Part shown: positions 34,667 to 43,526 of the stretch, one piece after another
Layout: every line of letters starts with the position of its first letter
Numbering within the stretch: the first letter of the stretch is position 1
DNA from: a bacterium BMS3Bbin05
GTDB taxonomy: Bacteria; Nitrospirota; Thermodesulfovibrionia; Thermodesulfovibrionales; BMS3Bbin05
NCBI GenBank assembly: GCA_002897855.1
Contig: BDTO01000003.1
Coordinates: 1 to 61,377 of the forward strand
Length of the DNA: 61,377 nt
Reading direction: 5' to 3'
The notes under the pieces: model-generated
Database searches by the model: none
Told to the model about the DNA's origin: nothing
Seen by the model: the letters and a program-made list of their open reading frames with translations, nothing else
Translations under genes and position numbers: made by a program

Positions 34667-35968
34667 ATGACACAGATAGAAAGAGCAGTAAAAGGTGAGA
34701 TCACGAAAGAAATGACAGCAGTCGCAGCTGATGAGGGACTCGATGCCGGGATTGTTGGAAATCGTGTAGCATCAGGCAAAATCGTTATTCCTGCAAACAA
34801 AGACAGGATAAAAAAGATCATCGGCATCGGCAGGGGACTCAGGACGAAGGTGAACGCGTCTATCGGCACATCGACGGATATAGTTGATATTGACATGGAG
34901 GTAGAAAAGGCGAGGGTCGCCGAAAGGTACGGTGCAGACACTCTGATGGACCTGAGTGTTGGCGGAGACATCGCCGGAATAAGAAAAGAGGTTATGGATG
35001 CTGTAGAGCTTCCGGTCGGTACGGTGCCGCTCTATGAGGCGTTTGCAACCGCTATCGAAAAATATGGTGCAGCGGTAAAGATGCCGAAGGAGCTTCTCTT
35101 TGAAGTAACCGAAAAACAGTGCGAAGAGGGGGTCGGTTTCATGGCGATCCACTGTGGTATCAACCGGAGAACAGTCGAGATGCTTCGCAAGCAGAGCTAC
35201 CGTTACGGGGGGCTTGTGTCAAAAGGCGGTTCCTACATGGTCGCGTGGATGGAACATAATAATATGGAGAACCCTCTCTATGAGCACTTTGACCGTGTGG
35301 TTGAGATTTTGAAGAAACACGATGTAGTGCTCAGTCTCGGGAACGGGTTCAGGGCCGGGGCCATTCATGACTCGACCGACCGTGTCCAGATACAGGAACT
35401 CCTTATCAACTGTGAGCTTGCAGAGATCGGGAGAGGCCGGGGTTGCCAGACGATGGTTGAGGGGCCCGGGCATATCCCCATTGATGAAATTGAGGCGAAC
35501 GTGATCCTCGAGAAGAGGATGTCGGGGGATGCCCCCTTTTATATGCTCGGGCCCATTACGACCGATATCGCTCCCGGGTATGACCATATAGCCGCTGCCA
35601 TCGGCGCCGCACTGTCGTCTGCCTATGGCGCGGATTTTATCTGTTATGTAACACCGTCTGAACATCTTGGGCTGCCTTTTCCTGAAGATGTGAGGGAGGG
35701 AGTAATGGCCGCACGCGTCGCTGCCCATGCGGGTGACATGATCAAGCTCGGGAACCGGAAAGATGATAAGGAGATGTCAAGGGCTCGAAGGGATATGGAT
35801 TGGCAAAAGCAGTATGCTCTCTGCATCGATAGCGAGAGGGCAAAAGGGATCAAGGCCAGGCGCGGGAACGGTGATGGAGACACATGTACGATGTGCGGAA
35901 GCTTCTGCGCGAATAACATTCTAAACGGGATGTTTGAGAATGACATGGAGGGCTCTGACAAGAAATGA
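34667..35968 (+). CDS. bzaF: ThiC-family radical SAM enzyme, probable 5-hydroxybenzimidazole synthase BzaF
   Basis: The 433-residue protein is a clear ThiC homologue: NASIGTS, VPLYEAF, GVGFMAIHCGINRR, SRGGSYM-like VSKGGSYMVAWM, GNGFRAGAIHDSTDR, VEGPGHIP and MLGPITTDIAPGYDHIAAAIG. The C-terminal cluster motif is CTMCGSFC (C-x2-C-x3-C). ThiC makes the thiamine pyrimidine; the paralogue BzaF makes 5-hydroxybenzimidazole, a cobamide lower-ligand precursor, from the same substrate. Location upstream of cobU-cobT, with a 4-nt overlap with cobU, argues for BzaF. Plain ThiC remains possible. Start ATG 34667 follows GGAGG by 7 nt. Confidence 0.8.
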   Translation: MTQIERAVKGEITKEMTAVAADEGLDAGIVGNRVASGKIVIPANKDRIKKIIGIGRGLRTKVNASIGTSTDIVDIDMEVEKARVAERYGADTLMDLSVGGDIAGIRKEVMDAVELPVGTVPLYEAFATAIEKYGAAVKMPKELLFEVTEKQCEEGVGFMAIHCGINRRTVEMLRKQSYRYGGLVSKGGSYMVAWMEHNNMENPLYEHFDRVVEILKKHDVVLSLGNGFRAGAIHDSTDRVQIQELLINCELAEIGRGRGCQTMVEGPGHIPIDEIEANVILEKRMSGDAPFYMLGPITTDIAPGYDHIAAAIGAALSSAYGADFICYVTPSEHLGLPFPEDVREGVMAARVAAHAGDMIKLGNRKDDKEMSRARRDMDWQKQYALCIDSERAKGIKARRGNGDGDTCTMCGSFCANNILNGMFENDMEGSDKK

Positions 35969-36543
35969 AGACCATCTTTATTACGGGCGGAGCAAGAAGC
36001 GGCAAGAGTTCATTTGCCCTGCACAAGGCCGAACAGCTTCATGGTAAAAAGGTCTATATTGCAACGGCTGAACCGCGTGACGGGGAAATGAAGGAACGGA
36101 TTGAATACCATAAAGACGAGAGAGGACGGGAATGGGATACTGTTGAAGAAGCATTTGATCTCTCAGGCGTGCTGGAGAGGATTAAGGCTCAATACGGAGT
36201 AATTCTTATTGATTGTCTGACTCTATGGCTGTCGAATTTGATGATGAATAATAAATTGACCTCCCCTGATTCTCCTGGAAAGGGGGATCTCCGGGGGGAT
36301 ATAGTCTCCGCCGGTATCGAGACTGAAATCAGTAGATTCGTCGATAGACTCAAAGAATTAAATTCATCCGCGGATCTGCATCTGTTTATTGTCTCAAACG
36401 AGGTGGGTATGGGAATCGTACCCGGGAATAAAATAGCACGGCGGTTCAGAGACCTGGCGGGGAGGATGAACCAGAAGGTCGCAGCGGTAGCTGATGAGGT
36501 GTATATGGTTGCAAGCGGGATACCCGTCAAGATAAAAGGCTGA
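35965..36543 (+). CDS. cobU: Adenosylcobinamide kinase/phosphate guanylyltransferase CobU
   Basis: The 192-residue enzyme has the P-loop GGARSGKS at residues 8-15, ATAEPRDGEMKERIEYHKDER (the guanylylated-His region), LIDCLTLWLSNLM and VSNEVGMGIVPGN. It phosphorylates adenosylcobinamide and makes the GDP derivative for nucleotide-loop assembly. Residues about 96-112 (NNKLTSPDSPGKGDLRGD) are encoded by a CCTCCCC...GGGGGGA hairpin-repeat module inserted in frame, so the protein is longer than the usual 180. Confidence 0.93.
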   Translation: MKTIFITGGARSGKSSFALHKAEQLHGKKVYIATAEPRDGEMKERIEYHKDERGREWDTVEEAFDLSGVLERIKAQYGVILIDCLTLWLSNLMMNNKLTSPDSPGKGDLRGDIVSAGIETEISRFVDRLKELNSSADLHLFIVSNEVGMGIVPGNKIARRFRDLAGRMNQKVAAVADEVYMVASGIPVKIKG

Positions 36544-36624
36544 ACTGTTTTGACACAGAGTGGACAGGGGAGAGATTGAAAAAATCCCTGTGCCCTCTGT
36601 GATCAAGGATGAGGAGGTATTGAT

Positions 36625-37716
36625 ATGAGCATCACTGAAACTTTTTCAGACATTAAACCGGTCGGAAAGGAATTGTGCGACCTTGCGCAGAGGAGACTCG
36701 ACAACCTGACAAAGCCTCCCGGCAGTCTTGGCAGGCTTGAAGAGTTTGCAAGACGGCTTGTGGCGATCTACGGCAAGGAGATGCCGGAGCTGCCGAAGAA
36801 GGCCGTGTTTACTTTTGCGGGGGACCACGGTGTCGCAGGGGAGGGTGTGAGCGCTTATCCTGCAGAGGTCACCCCCCAGATGGTTTTCAATTTCATAAAC
36901 GGAGGGGCGGGGATTAATGTTCTAGCACGGCATGCAGGGGCTGAGGTCGTGGTTGTCGATATCGGTGTTAACTATGATTTTGATGATATGGACGGCCTGA
37001 TAAAAAGAAAAGTGGTTCACGGCACCGGGAATATAGCAAAGGGTCCGGCGATGACCGGGGATGAGGCGATCCGTTGTCTTGAGGCCGGCACGGGACTTGC
37101 CCATGAATATGCAGATAAGGGATACACGATGTTTGCTGCGGGTGATATGGGGATAGCAAACACCACGCCCTCTTCTGCCATAGTTGCCGCAATTACCGGC
37201 AGAAGGGTTTATGAGGTAACGGGGCGGGGAACGGGTATCGGCGATGAAGCCTTATCGAATAAGGTCAGGGTCATTGAAAAGGCGCTGGCTGTTAATAAGC
37301 CCGACCCAAAGGATGCCGTCGATGTCCTTGCCAGGGTCGGAGGCGCTGAAATAGGGGGGATTGCCGGACTCTGCCTCGGCGCTGCGGCAAGAGGTATTCC
37401 TGTTGTGATCGACGGATTCATCTCAACGGCAGGAGCCCTTATTGCATATACTATGAATCCCGCAGTTGCGGATTACCTCTTCGCAGCCCACAACTCAGTT
37501 GAGGCGGGTCACGGGGTGATGCTTGACTATATGGGACTCCGGCCCATCCTCGACCTTGATCTTCGCCTTGGTGAGGGAACAGGCGCAGCCATGGCAATGA
37601 TGCTTATCGAGGCAGGGCTCAGGATTTACAGGGAGATGGCCACATTCGGCGAGGCGGGTGTGACGGGGGAAAAGGAGAACCGGGATATTAATAAAAATTC
37701 AAAGATCAAAGAGTAA
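36625..37716 (+). CDS. cobT: Nicotinate-nucleotide-dimethylbenzimidazole phosphoribosyltransferase CobT
   Basis: The 363-residue enzyme has [90 protein letters not shown] and [10 protein letters not shown], in family order. It activates the lower-ligand base to its alpha-ribotide, the step that uses the product of the bzaF-like gene. Start ATG follows GAGGAGG. The C-terminal extension [13 protein letters not shown] is unlike the rest. Confidence 0.95.
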   Translation: MSITETFSDIKPVGKELCDLAQRRLDNLTKPPGSLGRLEEFARRLVAIYGKEMPELPKKAVFTFAGDHGVAGEGVSAYPAEVTPQMVFNFINGGAGINVLARHAGAEVVVVDIGVNYDFDDMDGLIKRKVVHGTGNIAKGPAMTGDEAIRCLEAGTGLAHEYADKGYTMFAAGDMGIANTTPSSAIVAAITGRRVYEVTGRGTGIGDEALSNKVRVIEKALAVNKPDPKDAVDVLARVGGAEIGGIAGLCLGAAARGIPVVIDGFISTAGALIAYTMNPAVADYLFAAHNSVEAGHGVMLDYMGLRPILDLDLRLGEGTGAAMAMMLIEAGLRIYREMATFGEAGVTGEKENRDINKNSKIKE

Positions 37717-37766
37717 AACTGAAGATAGTGGAAAATCATAACACTATGTTTTTAAACTTGATACAC

Positions 37767-37885
37767 TCGTAAAAAGTCAGAAATACTGTGTTCTGTCATT
37801 CTGAACTTGGTTCAGAATCTATATAAATAAACGACTTATGAGACCCTGAAACAAGTTCAGGGTGACAACCAGGGTCTTTTTACGA
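37767..37885. repeat. GTAAAAAG...CTTTTTAC inverted-repeat element, copy 2
   Basis: Bounded by TCGTAAAAAG and CTTTTTACGA (10-bp perfect inverted ends). The inside has two hairpins, TTCTGAACTTGGTTCAGAA and CCTGAAACAAGTTCAGG. It fills most of the 207-nt gap between cobT and cobQ. No promoter or Shine-Dalgarno for cobQ is obvious. Confidence 0.65.
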
Positions 37886-37923
37886 AACCATCAAACTTTG
37901 TTTTTTAAACTTTACTTTTTTAT

Positions 37924-39456
37924 ATGACAAGGGCATTAATGATACAGGGTACCGGATCCGGTGCAGGAAAAAGCCTGATGGTTACCGCGCTGTGCCGGAT
38001 ATTCAGTGACATGGGGGTTGATGTGGCGCCCTTCAAGTCACAGAACATGGCCTTGAACTCCTACATCACCATCGAGGGAGGCGAGATCGGCAGGGCACAG
38101 GCCCTGCAGGCGGAAGCTGCGAGGCTTGAAGCGGTGAATGACATGAACCCGATTCTCCTGAAGGTCTCCGGGGAGAAGGGTTCTCAGGTGATTATACATG
38201 GCAGGCCCCATTCTCATATGAAGGCCGTGGAGTATTATGCATTTAAAGAGACGGCCTGGAAGGCGGTACGGGAGTCGTATGACAGACTTGCTTCAGGGCA
38301 TGACCTGATCGTGATTGAGGGGGCTGGAAGCCCGGCGGAGATCAATCTTACAGATGTCGAGATAGTGAATATGTCGGTTGCGAAATACGCGGGGGCTCCC
38401 GTCATTCTGGTTGGAGACATTGACAGAGGTGGTGTCTTTGCCTCACTTTTCGGGACGGTGAAGCTCCTCGGCAGGGAAAGCAGGTTTATAAAGGGATATA
38501 TTGTCAATAAATTCCGCGGTGATATTTCAATACTGGAACCCGGCCTTGAAATGATACGGGAAAAGACCGGCAGGCCCGTGATCGGAGTGCTCCCTTACAT
38601 TCCAGAAACAGGACTCCCCGAGGAAGACGGGATGGTATTGCAACAGAGACCTGTAGCAGGAAACCGGAAATCGGAATATGGAACTATCAAGGTTGTTATT
38701 GTAAGGCTTAAGTATATTTCAAATTTTACAGACTATGATCCGCTTGCCTGTGAGCCCGATGTCGAGCTTCTCTATTCAATTAATCCGGTTGAAATAGAGA
38801 ACGCCGACTTTGTCATTATTCCGGGGTCGAAGAATACGATGGAGGACCTTAATTTTCTCAGGGAGCTGTCTCTTGATGAAAGCGTAAGGCGGGCACATGC
38901 AAAGGGAATCCCGGTCATGGGCATGTGCGGCGGTTACCAGATACTCGGAAAAAAGATTTACGATCCACAGTATGTCGAGGGCGGGTATGTGGAAGTTGAC
39001 GGTATCGGACTGCTTGATATAGAGACTGTCTTCAATGAGACAAAGACGACATGCCGCGTTGAGGCGGAGGTTGTGCAGGGAGGAATGTTTGGGGATTTCA
39101 GTCTCCCCTTGAAGGGCTACGAAATCCACATGGGCGAGAGCCGGGGAGCGGTCGGGCTGTTCAGGATGCAGCGTTTGAATGGATTCGCCCGCTCCACCGG
39201 CCCGGACGCATTGAACCTGGAAACGATGGATGGTTCGATGAACGGCAACTGCTGGGGCACGTATATACACGGAATCTTTGAAAACGATGCATTCAGGAGG
39301 AAGATTTTAAACAGCATTCGCGCTGGCAGAGGGCTCCCGGCGATAGGTGTTTTACGCTCCTATTCTGAAATAAAAGATAATGCCATAGATAATCTCGCCC
39401 GCATTGTAAAGAAAAACATCGATATGGATTATCTCAGGAGGCTGGTGAAGATATGA
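37924..39456 (+). CDS. cobQ: Cobyric acid synthase CobQ/CbiP
   Basis: The 510-residue amidotransferase has the dethiobiotin-synthetase-like ATP site QGTGSGAGKSLMVTALCR, PFKSQNMALNSY, GRAQALQAEAA and GDIDRGGVFASL. The class I glutaminase domain has the nucleophile Cys in GMCGGYQILG and the triad His in GTYIHGIFEND. It amidates peripheral carboxylates of the corrin ring. It overlaps cbiB by 4 nt. Confidence 0.95.
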   Translation: MTRALMIQGTGSGAGKSLMVTALCRIFSDMGVDVAPFKSQNMALNSYITIEGGEIGRAQALQAEAARLEAVNDMNPILLKVSGEKGSQVIIHGRPHSHMKAVEYYAFKETAWKAVRESYDRLASGHDLIVIEGAGSPAEINLTDVEIVNMSVAKYAGAPVILVGDIDRGGVFASLFGTVKLLGRESRFIKGYIVNKFRGDISILEPGLEMIREKTGRPVIGVLPYIPETGLPEEDGMVLQQRPVAGNRKSEYGTIKVVIVRLKYISNFTDYDPLACEPDVELLYSINPVEIENADFVIIPGSKNTMEDLNFLRELSLDESVRRAHAKGIPVMGMCGGYQILGKKIYDPQYVEGGYVEVDGIGLLDIETVFNETKTTCRVEAEVVQGGMFGDFSLPLKGYEIHMGESRGAVGLFRMQRLNGFARSTGPDALNLETMDGSMNGNCWGTYIHGIFENDAFRRKILNSIRAGRGLPAIGVLRSYSEIKDNAIDNLARIVKKNIDMDYLRRLVKI

Positions 39457-40502
39457 TCTCCGGATACGGGTATTCCATATTTCATATTTCTCCCTTTGTC
39501 TTGGGAGCGGCCTTTCTGCTTGATCTTGCGATTGGTGACCCGCGCTGGTTTCCCCACCCGGTTGTTATCATCGGGTTTGCGATCGGCAGAACAGAAGCAT
39601 TTCTCAGACGTTTTATGAAAACGGCGTTTCTGGAAAAAATCGGCGGAATCATTTTGATTGCGTTGATAATTGTCCCGGTGTTTATTTCCACATATTTTGT
39701 AACGGGCTGGCTGTATGGACTGATTGCCGGCAATACATATCAATTTATTCAGGTCCGGATGGCAGCAATGGTTGTGCTGGTCTGCCTTGCCGCCTCGACG
39801 ATTGCGGTAAAGGGGCTGGTAGACTCGGGAAACAGTGTAATTCAGGCGGTGGAAGAGGGAGACGTTGAGAAGGCGAGAAGAAAGCTGAGTATGGTTGTCG
39901 GCCGGGATACGCATAACCTGACGGAGAAGGGTATTCTGAAAGCGGCAACCGAGACCCTTGCAGAGAATCTTTCGGATGGAATAGTTGCCCCCCTCTTTTA
40001 TCTGGTGACCGGCGGACTTCCGCTTGCGATGACATACAAGGCTGTGAACACTCTCGATTCCATGGTCGGATACAGTAACGAAAGGTACAGGTGCTTTGGT
40101 TGGGCAGCGGCAAAACTTGATGACCTGGCAAATTACATTCCCGCACGGATAACGGGGTTGCTGGTTATTGTCGCTGTTTTTGTCTGTTTACGCGTTCGTA
40201 AAGCAAAAGGAATAATAATGTCTGTTCGCAGGGCATGGGACATCATGATGAGGGACGGCAGAAAACATTCGAGCCCGAACAGTGGGATACCCGAGGCCGC
40301 GATGGCCGGTGCTCTCGGTGTAAGGCTCGGGGGGCCGTCATCCTATGGCGGGATTATCGTGGAGAAGCCTCACATCGGGGATGACAGTGGCACGGACTAT
40401 GTATCTGCGTCGAAGGGAGCGGTCAGTATAGTCAGGATTTCGTCATTCCTGGGAGGCGGGATATCCATATGTTTATTGATTCTGGTCCAGGGAATATGGT
40501 GA
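39453..40502 (+). CDS. cbiB: Adenosylcobinamide-phosphate synthase CbiB/CobD
   Basis: The 349-residue membrane protein has LDLAIGDPRWFPHPVVIIG, a long helical region, AATETLAENLSDGIVAPLFY, NTLDSMVGYSNERY, NYIPARIT and the closing SPNSGIPEAAMAGALGVRLGG. It attaches aminopropanol phosphate to cobyric acid at the inner membrane. The next gene, cobD, makes its aminopropanol-phosphate substrate. Confidence 0.95.
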   Translation: MISGYGYSIFHISPFVLGAAFLLDLAIGDPRWFPHPVVIIGFAIGRTEAFLRRFMKTAFLEKIGGIILIALIIVPVFISTYFVTGWLYGLIAGNTYQFIQVRMAAMVVLVCLAASTIAVKGLVDSGNSVIQAVEEGDVEKARRKLSMVVGRDTHNLTEKGILKAATETLAENLSDGIVAPLFYLVTGGLPLAMTYKAVNTLDSMVGYSNERYRCFGWAAAKLDDLANYIPARITGLLVIVAVFVCLRVRKAKGIIMSVRRAWDIMMRDGRKHSSPNSGIPEAAMAGALGVRLGGPSSYGGIIVEKPHIGDDSGTDYVSASKGAVSIVRISSFLGGGISICLLILVQGIW

Positions 40503-41611
40503 AAATGAATGTGAATCAGGTTGATATCCCCGAGCCGCATGGCGGCAATGTGTACCGTTTCGTCCGGGAGTCGGATATCCCGGTGGAAGAGGTCCTGGAT
40601 TTCAGCGCATCGATTAATCCGTTCGGCCTGCCCCCGTCGGCAGCAGAGGCTGTACAGGCCGGCATCCGGTCTGTTGTGAATTATCCGGACCCCGATGCCG
40701 CGGAACTCGTGGATGCCATTGCCGGGCATATGGGAGTACCCCCCCGGTCGATTATCTGCGGCAACGGGAGTACTGAACTGATATATTTTTTGCCCCGGGC
40801 TTTGAGGCCTGAAAGTGTACTCATCCCCGCACCGACATTTTCAGAGTATGAAAGGGCGTGTTTAATGGCGCAAAAGTCGGGAGCCGGATGTAAGAAGTCG
40901 GAAGAAAAAGATTCAATAAAGTATTATTCACTTGACGGAGATAACTTCTTTGATATTGACCCATCGGTGTTTATTCGTTTCATGGAGGGGTGTGACATGG
41001 CCTTTCTCTGCAATCCCAACAATCCGACCGGGAGGGTACTGACGAAAGATCAGGTTATGAATATGGCGGAGGCGGCAAGATCACTCGGCTGTTATCTTGT
41101 AGTTGATGAGGCGTTCATTGACTTCGTCCCCGAAGAATCGGTTATCGGGGCGGTCAGGGATAACCCTTTTTTGATAGTCCTGAGGTCAATGACGAAGTTT
41201 TATGCGCTCTCCGGTCTGCGTCTCGGTTATGGAGTATTTCCTCGTCACGTTATGGAAACCCTGAAGGATTTCAAAGAGCCATGGACAGTGAATACCCTTG
41301 CGATGAAGGCCGGGGTAGCCGCTATAAAAGATGCTGAATACCGCAGGAGGTCTTTGGAATTCATGCGGAATGAAAAGGAATTTTTTGAAAATGAATTGGT
41401 GGGGCTCGGGGTTGATTTTATTCCTTCATCCGCAAACTTTTATCTCCTTAATATTGGAAACGCCCGTGAAGTTGTTTCTTCACTCGGGCGGAAAGGCATC
41501 CTTGTGAGAGACTGCTCGAATTTCAGTGGCCTTGAAAGTCCTCATATCAGGGTTGCGGTGAAGTCGAGAAAGGATAATGTACGATTATTGAATGAGTTAA
41601 ACAGTTTATGA
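40496..41611 (+). CDS. cobD: L-threonine-O-3-phosphate decarboxylase CobD (PLP aminotransferase fold)
   Basis: The product of about 371 residues is a fold-type I PLP enzyme: [78 protein letters not shown] (Schiff-base Lys) and the terminal [22 protein letters not shown]. The cobalamin context separates it from HisC. Two close starts are possible (ATG at 40496 or 40505). It ends 4 nt into the truncated cobB. Confidence 0.92.
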   Translation: MVKMNVNQVDIPEPHGGNVYRFVRESDIPVEEVLDFSASINPFGLPPSAAEAVQAGIRSVVNYPDPDAAELVDAIAGHMGVPPRSIICGNGSTELIYFLPRALRPESVLIPAPTFSEYERACLMAQKSGAGCKKSEEKDSIKYYSLDGDNFFDIDPSVFIRFMEGCDMAFLCNPNNPTGRVLTKDQVMNMAEAARSLGCYLVVDEAFIDFVPEESVIGAVRDNPFLIVLRSMTKFYALSGLRLGYGVFPRHVMETLKDFKEPWTVNTLAMKAGVAAIKDAEYRRRSLEFMRNEKEFFENELVGLGVDFIPSSANFYLLNIGNAREVVSSLGRKGILVRDCSNFSGLESPHIRVAVKSRKDNVRLLNELNSL

Positions 41612-41859
41612 GCGGTGTAGTCATAGCAGGAACGCACAGCGGATGCGGGAAGACCACGGTAACTCTTGGGTTGCTTGCCGCACTGAAAAAGAAGGGTTAT
41701 GAAGTGCAGTCATTCAAGGCCGGCCCCGACTTTATTGATTCGGGACTTCACAGAATGGTAACCGGCAGGCCGGCGAGAAATCTTGACATCTGGATGGGTG
41801 GAGAGGATTATGTCAGGCGATGTTATGAAAAAAACTCTGCTGATGTTGATCATGAATAA
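41608..41859 (+). pseudogene. cobB: cobB/cbiA N-terminal fragment (83 codons)
   Basis: The frame encodes the start of cobyrinate a,c-diamide synthase: [27 protein letters not shown] (ATP site), [43 protein letters not shown]. It then ends at DHE-stop, where about 370 further residues, including the glutaminase domain, should follow. The sequence passes within a few bases into a cbiQ-like 3' end. An internal deletion or a collapsed assembly gap explains this. The fragment cannot be an active amidotransferase. Confidence 0.88.
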
Positions 41860-41869
41860 GTGTCCGCAA

Positions 41870-42073
41870 CGTTTAAGCAGCCGGGGGTTGCGTTCTTTCA
41901 GTACTTTGGCGGGGGCTTTGATAATAAAGGCATTTGACCATAGTGAGCGCGCTACGGTTGCAATGATACAGAGGGGATATGAGGGAAATATTCTTCTTTT
42001 AAAACAAAAGCCGTTGAAGTTGCCGGGCCTGCCTGTTTCCACGGTATTCATGATATCAATTGGTGTGAGGTAA
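41870..42073 (+). pseudogene. cbiQ-like C-terminal remnant
   Basis: In a frame different from cobB, the last 67 codons before cobO read RLSSRGLRSFSTLAGALIIKAFDHSERATVAMIQRGYEGN and on to ISIGVR-stop. The D(H/R)SER(V/A)xxAMxxRGYxG block is the conserved C-terminal part of CbiQ/EcfT cobalt-transport proteins. Its TAA overlaps the cobO ATG by 1 nt, the normal coupling for an operon, so the 3' end is authentic. The 5' part is missing. Confidence 0.65.
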
Positions 42074-42591
42074 TGCGAAAAGGATATATCCAGGTCTATA
42101 CGGGAAACGGGAAGGGAAAAACAACCGCTGCCCTGGGCCTTGCCGTCAGGGCTGCAGGTGCCGGCCTCTCCGTGTTCATTGCCCAGTTCATTAAAAGGAG
42201 GCAGTGCAGTGAGCATACGGCTCTTGAAAAATTTGATGATCTGATTGTGGTGAAACAGTATGGAAACGGCTTTCTGAAAGGCAGGCAGGCGAACGATTCC
42301 GACATCGATTCGGCTCGAAAAGCAATTGCCGATGTAAAGGAAGCGCTCTTTTGCGGGAAGCACGGGCTTGTAATACTTGATGAAATAAATATTGCAATTC
42401 ACTATGGGCTTGTGAATATTGATGAAATACTGGATATGATGGATTCGAAACCTTCGGATGTGGAGATTGTTCTGACAGGCAGGTATGCTGACCGGAGAAT
42501 AAGGGAAAAGGCGGACCTTGTTACGGAAATGAACTGCGTCAAGCACTATCTGGAAAAGGGCGTCAGGGCAAGGCCGGGCATAGAGTATTGA
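42073..42591 (+). CDS. cobO: Corrinoid adenosyltransferase CobO (CobA type)
   Basis: The 172-residue enzyme has the P-loop GNGKGKTTAALGLAVRAAGAG at residues 11-31, FIAQFIKRRQCSEH and LVILDEINIAIHYGLVNIDEILDMM, ending with LVTEMNCVKHYLEKGVRARPGIEY, all CobO/BtuR landmarks. It transfers adenosine from ATP to corrinoids and also serves salvage. It provides the cofactor form needed by NrdJ. Confidence 0.95.
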   Translation: MRKGYIQVYTGNGKGKTTAALGLAVRAAGAGLSVFIAQFIKRRQCSEHTALEKFDDLIVVKQYGNGFLKGRQANDSDIDSARKAIADVKEALFCGKHGLVILDEINIAIHYGLVNIDEILDMMDSKPSDVEIVLTGRYADRRIREKADLVTEMNCVKHYLEKGVRARPGIEY

Positions 42592-42592
42592 A

Positions 42593-42709
42593 ATGAAGAG
42601 AAAAAAACTCCGTTCAGGATATACTACCGGCACTGGTGCAGCGGCAGCGGCGAAGGCAGCATCAGCATTCCTGTTTCTTCGGAGGCATGGATGGAGGATG
42701 AATGTGTAA
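42593..42709 (+). pseudogene. cbiD: cbiD N-terminal fragment (38 codons)
   Basis: The frame starts 1 nt after the cobO stop with KRKKLRSGYTTGTGAAAAAK. This is the opening of CbiD (cobalt-precorrin-5B methyltransferase), although the usual GTC is GTG here. After about 25 codons it runs out in unrelated sequence and stops, while CbiD should be about 360 residues. It joins directly to the remnant at 42691-42774. Confidence 0.88.
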
Positions 42710-42774
42710 TGAAAATAGCGGATGTAAGACCGGATGATCTGAATTATTTTTCAGTGGTGATCGTGAGAAGATGA
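42691..42774 (+). pseudogene. Tetrapyrrole methylase C-terminal remnant (cobI/cbiL or cbiE)
   Basis: The last codons before cobM read MKIADVRPDDLNYFSVVIVRR, resembling the C-terminal strand of precorrin methylases such as CobI/CbiL. The TGA overlaps the cobM ATG by 4 nt (ATGA), so it is the true 3' end of the gene that once preceded cobM. The body of that gene, and probably neighbours, are missing between it and the cbiD fragment. Confidence 0.55.
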
Positions 42775-43526
42775 GCAGGGTATATTTCATAGGTGCGGGA
42801 CCGGGTGATCCGGAGCTGATAACCGTCAAAGGCAGGAAGCTCCTTGATAAGGCGGATGTAGTTATTTATGCGGGAAGCCTCGTGAATCCTGAACTGCTGA
42901 AGGGCATAAAAGCGGAGGTGTTCAGTTCAGCCGGTATGACCCTCGATGAAATTATGGATATCATGGGAAAGTCCGTTGAACAGGGTAAGATGGTTGTCAG
43001 GCTGCACTCGGGTGATACCACGTTTTACAGCGCAATATCGGAGCAGATAGAACGACTTTGTGCCATGGATATTGAATACGGGGTCATTCCCGGAGTTTCG
43101 TCGGCCATGGCGGGGGCTGCAGCTCTCGGTCAGGAACTTACCATACCGGAGATAAGCCAGACTGTAATATTTACCCGTGTTGAAGGAAGAACCCCTGTCC
43201 CCGAATCAGAGAAACTGAGCGAACTTTCGAGACACAGAACCTCGATGGTCATATTCCTGAGTGTGGGGATGATTGATAAGGTAATCGATGAACTCCTGAC
43301 AGGATATCCCGAAGACACTCCGGTTGCAGTTGTAGAAAGGATTACCTGGCCCGGGGAACGGATTATAAGAGGTACTCTTGCCGATATCGCTGAACGGGTC
43401 AGGAAGACCGGTATCAACAAGACGGCATTGATATTCATTGGAGAGGCGTTGCGGGCTTCCGCCGGGTCACCCGGAAAGGAATCAAAGCTCTATCACCGGG
43501 ATTTCAGGCATGAATACAGAAAATAA
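42771..43526 (+). CDS. cobM: Precorrin-4 C11-methyltransferase CobM/CbiF
   Basis: The 251-residue protein has YFIGAGPGDPELITVKGRKLLDKADVVIYAGSLV, VRLHSGDTTFYSAISEQ, YGVIPGVSSAMAGAAALGQELTIPEISQTVI and TRVEGRTPVPESEKL. These are the CobM/CbiF signatures of the SAM-dependent tetrapyrrole methylase fold. It methylates C11 of the corrin ring. The gene is intact although neighbouring ring genes are broken. It overlaps the cbiG-cobJ start. Confidence 0.94.
   Translation: MSRVYFIGAGPGDPELITVKGRKLLDKADVVIYAGSLVNPELLKGIKAEVFSSAGMTLDEIMDIMGKSVEQGKMVVRLHSGDTTFYSAISEQIERLCAMDIEYGVIPGVSSAMAGAAALGQELTIPEISQTVIFTRVEGRTPVPESEKLSELSRHRTSMVIFLSVGMIDKVIDELLTGYPEDTPVAVVERITWPGERIIRGTLADIAERVRKTGINKTALIFIGEALRASAGSPGKESKLYHRDFRHEYRK

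Noticed and set aside
34667-35968. Calling this gene thiC for thiamine synthesis
   Set aside because: The cobamide gene context and the absence of any thiamine genes or thiamine riboswitch favour BzaF. Kept as the alternative.
40496-41611. Histidinol-phosphate aminotransferase (hisC)
   Set aside because: The fold is the same, but its overlap with cbiB and cobB and the cobamide operon context point to CobD.
41783-41869. ATG at 41783 as start of a 96-residue protein
   Set aside because: The first third is the cobB sequence in the wrong frame. Only the last part is CbiQ-like, so it is a junction artefact and not a gene.
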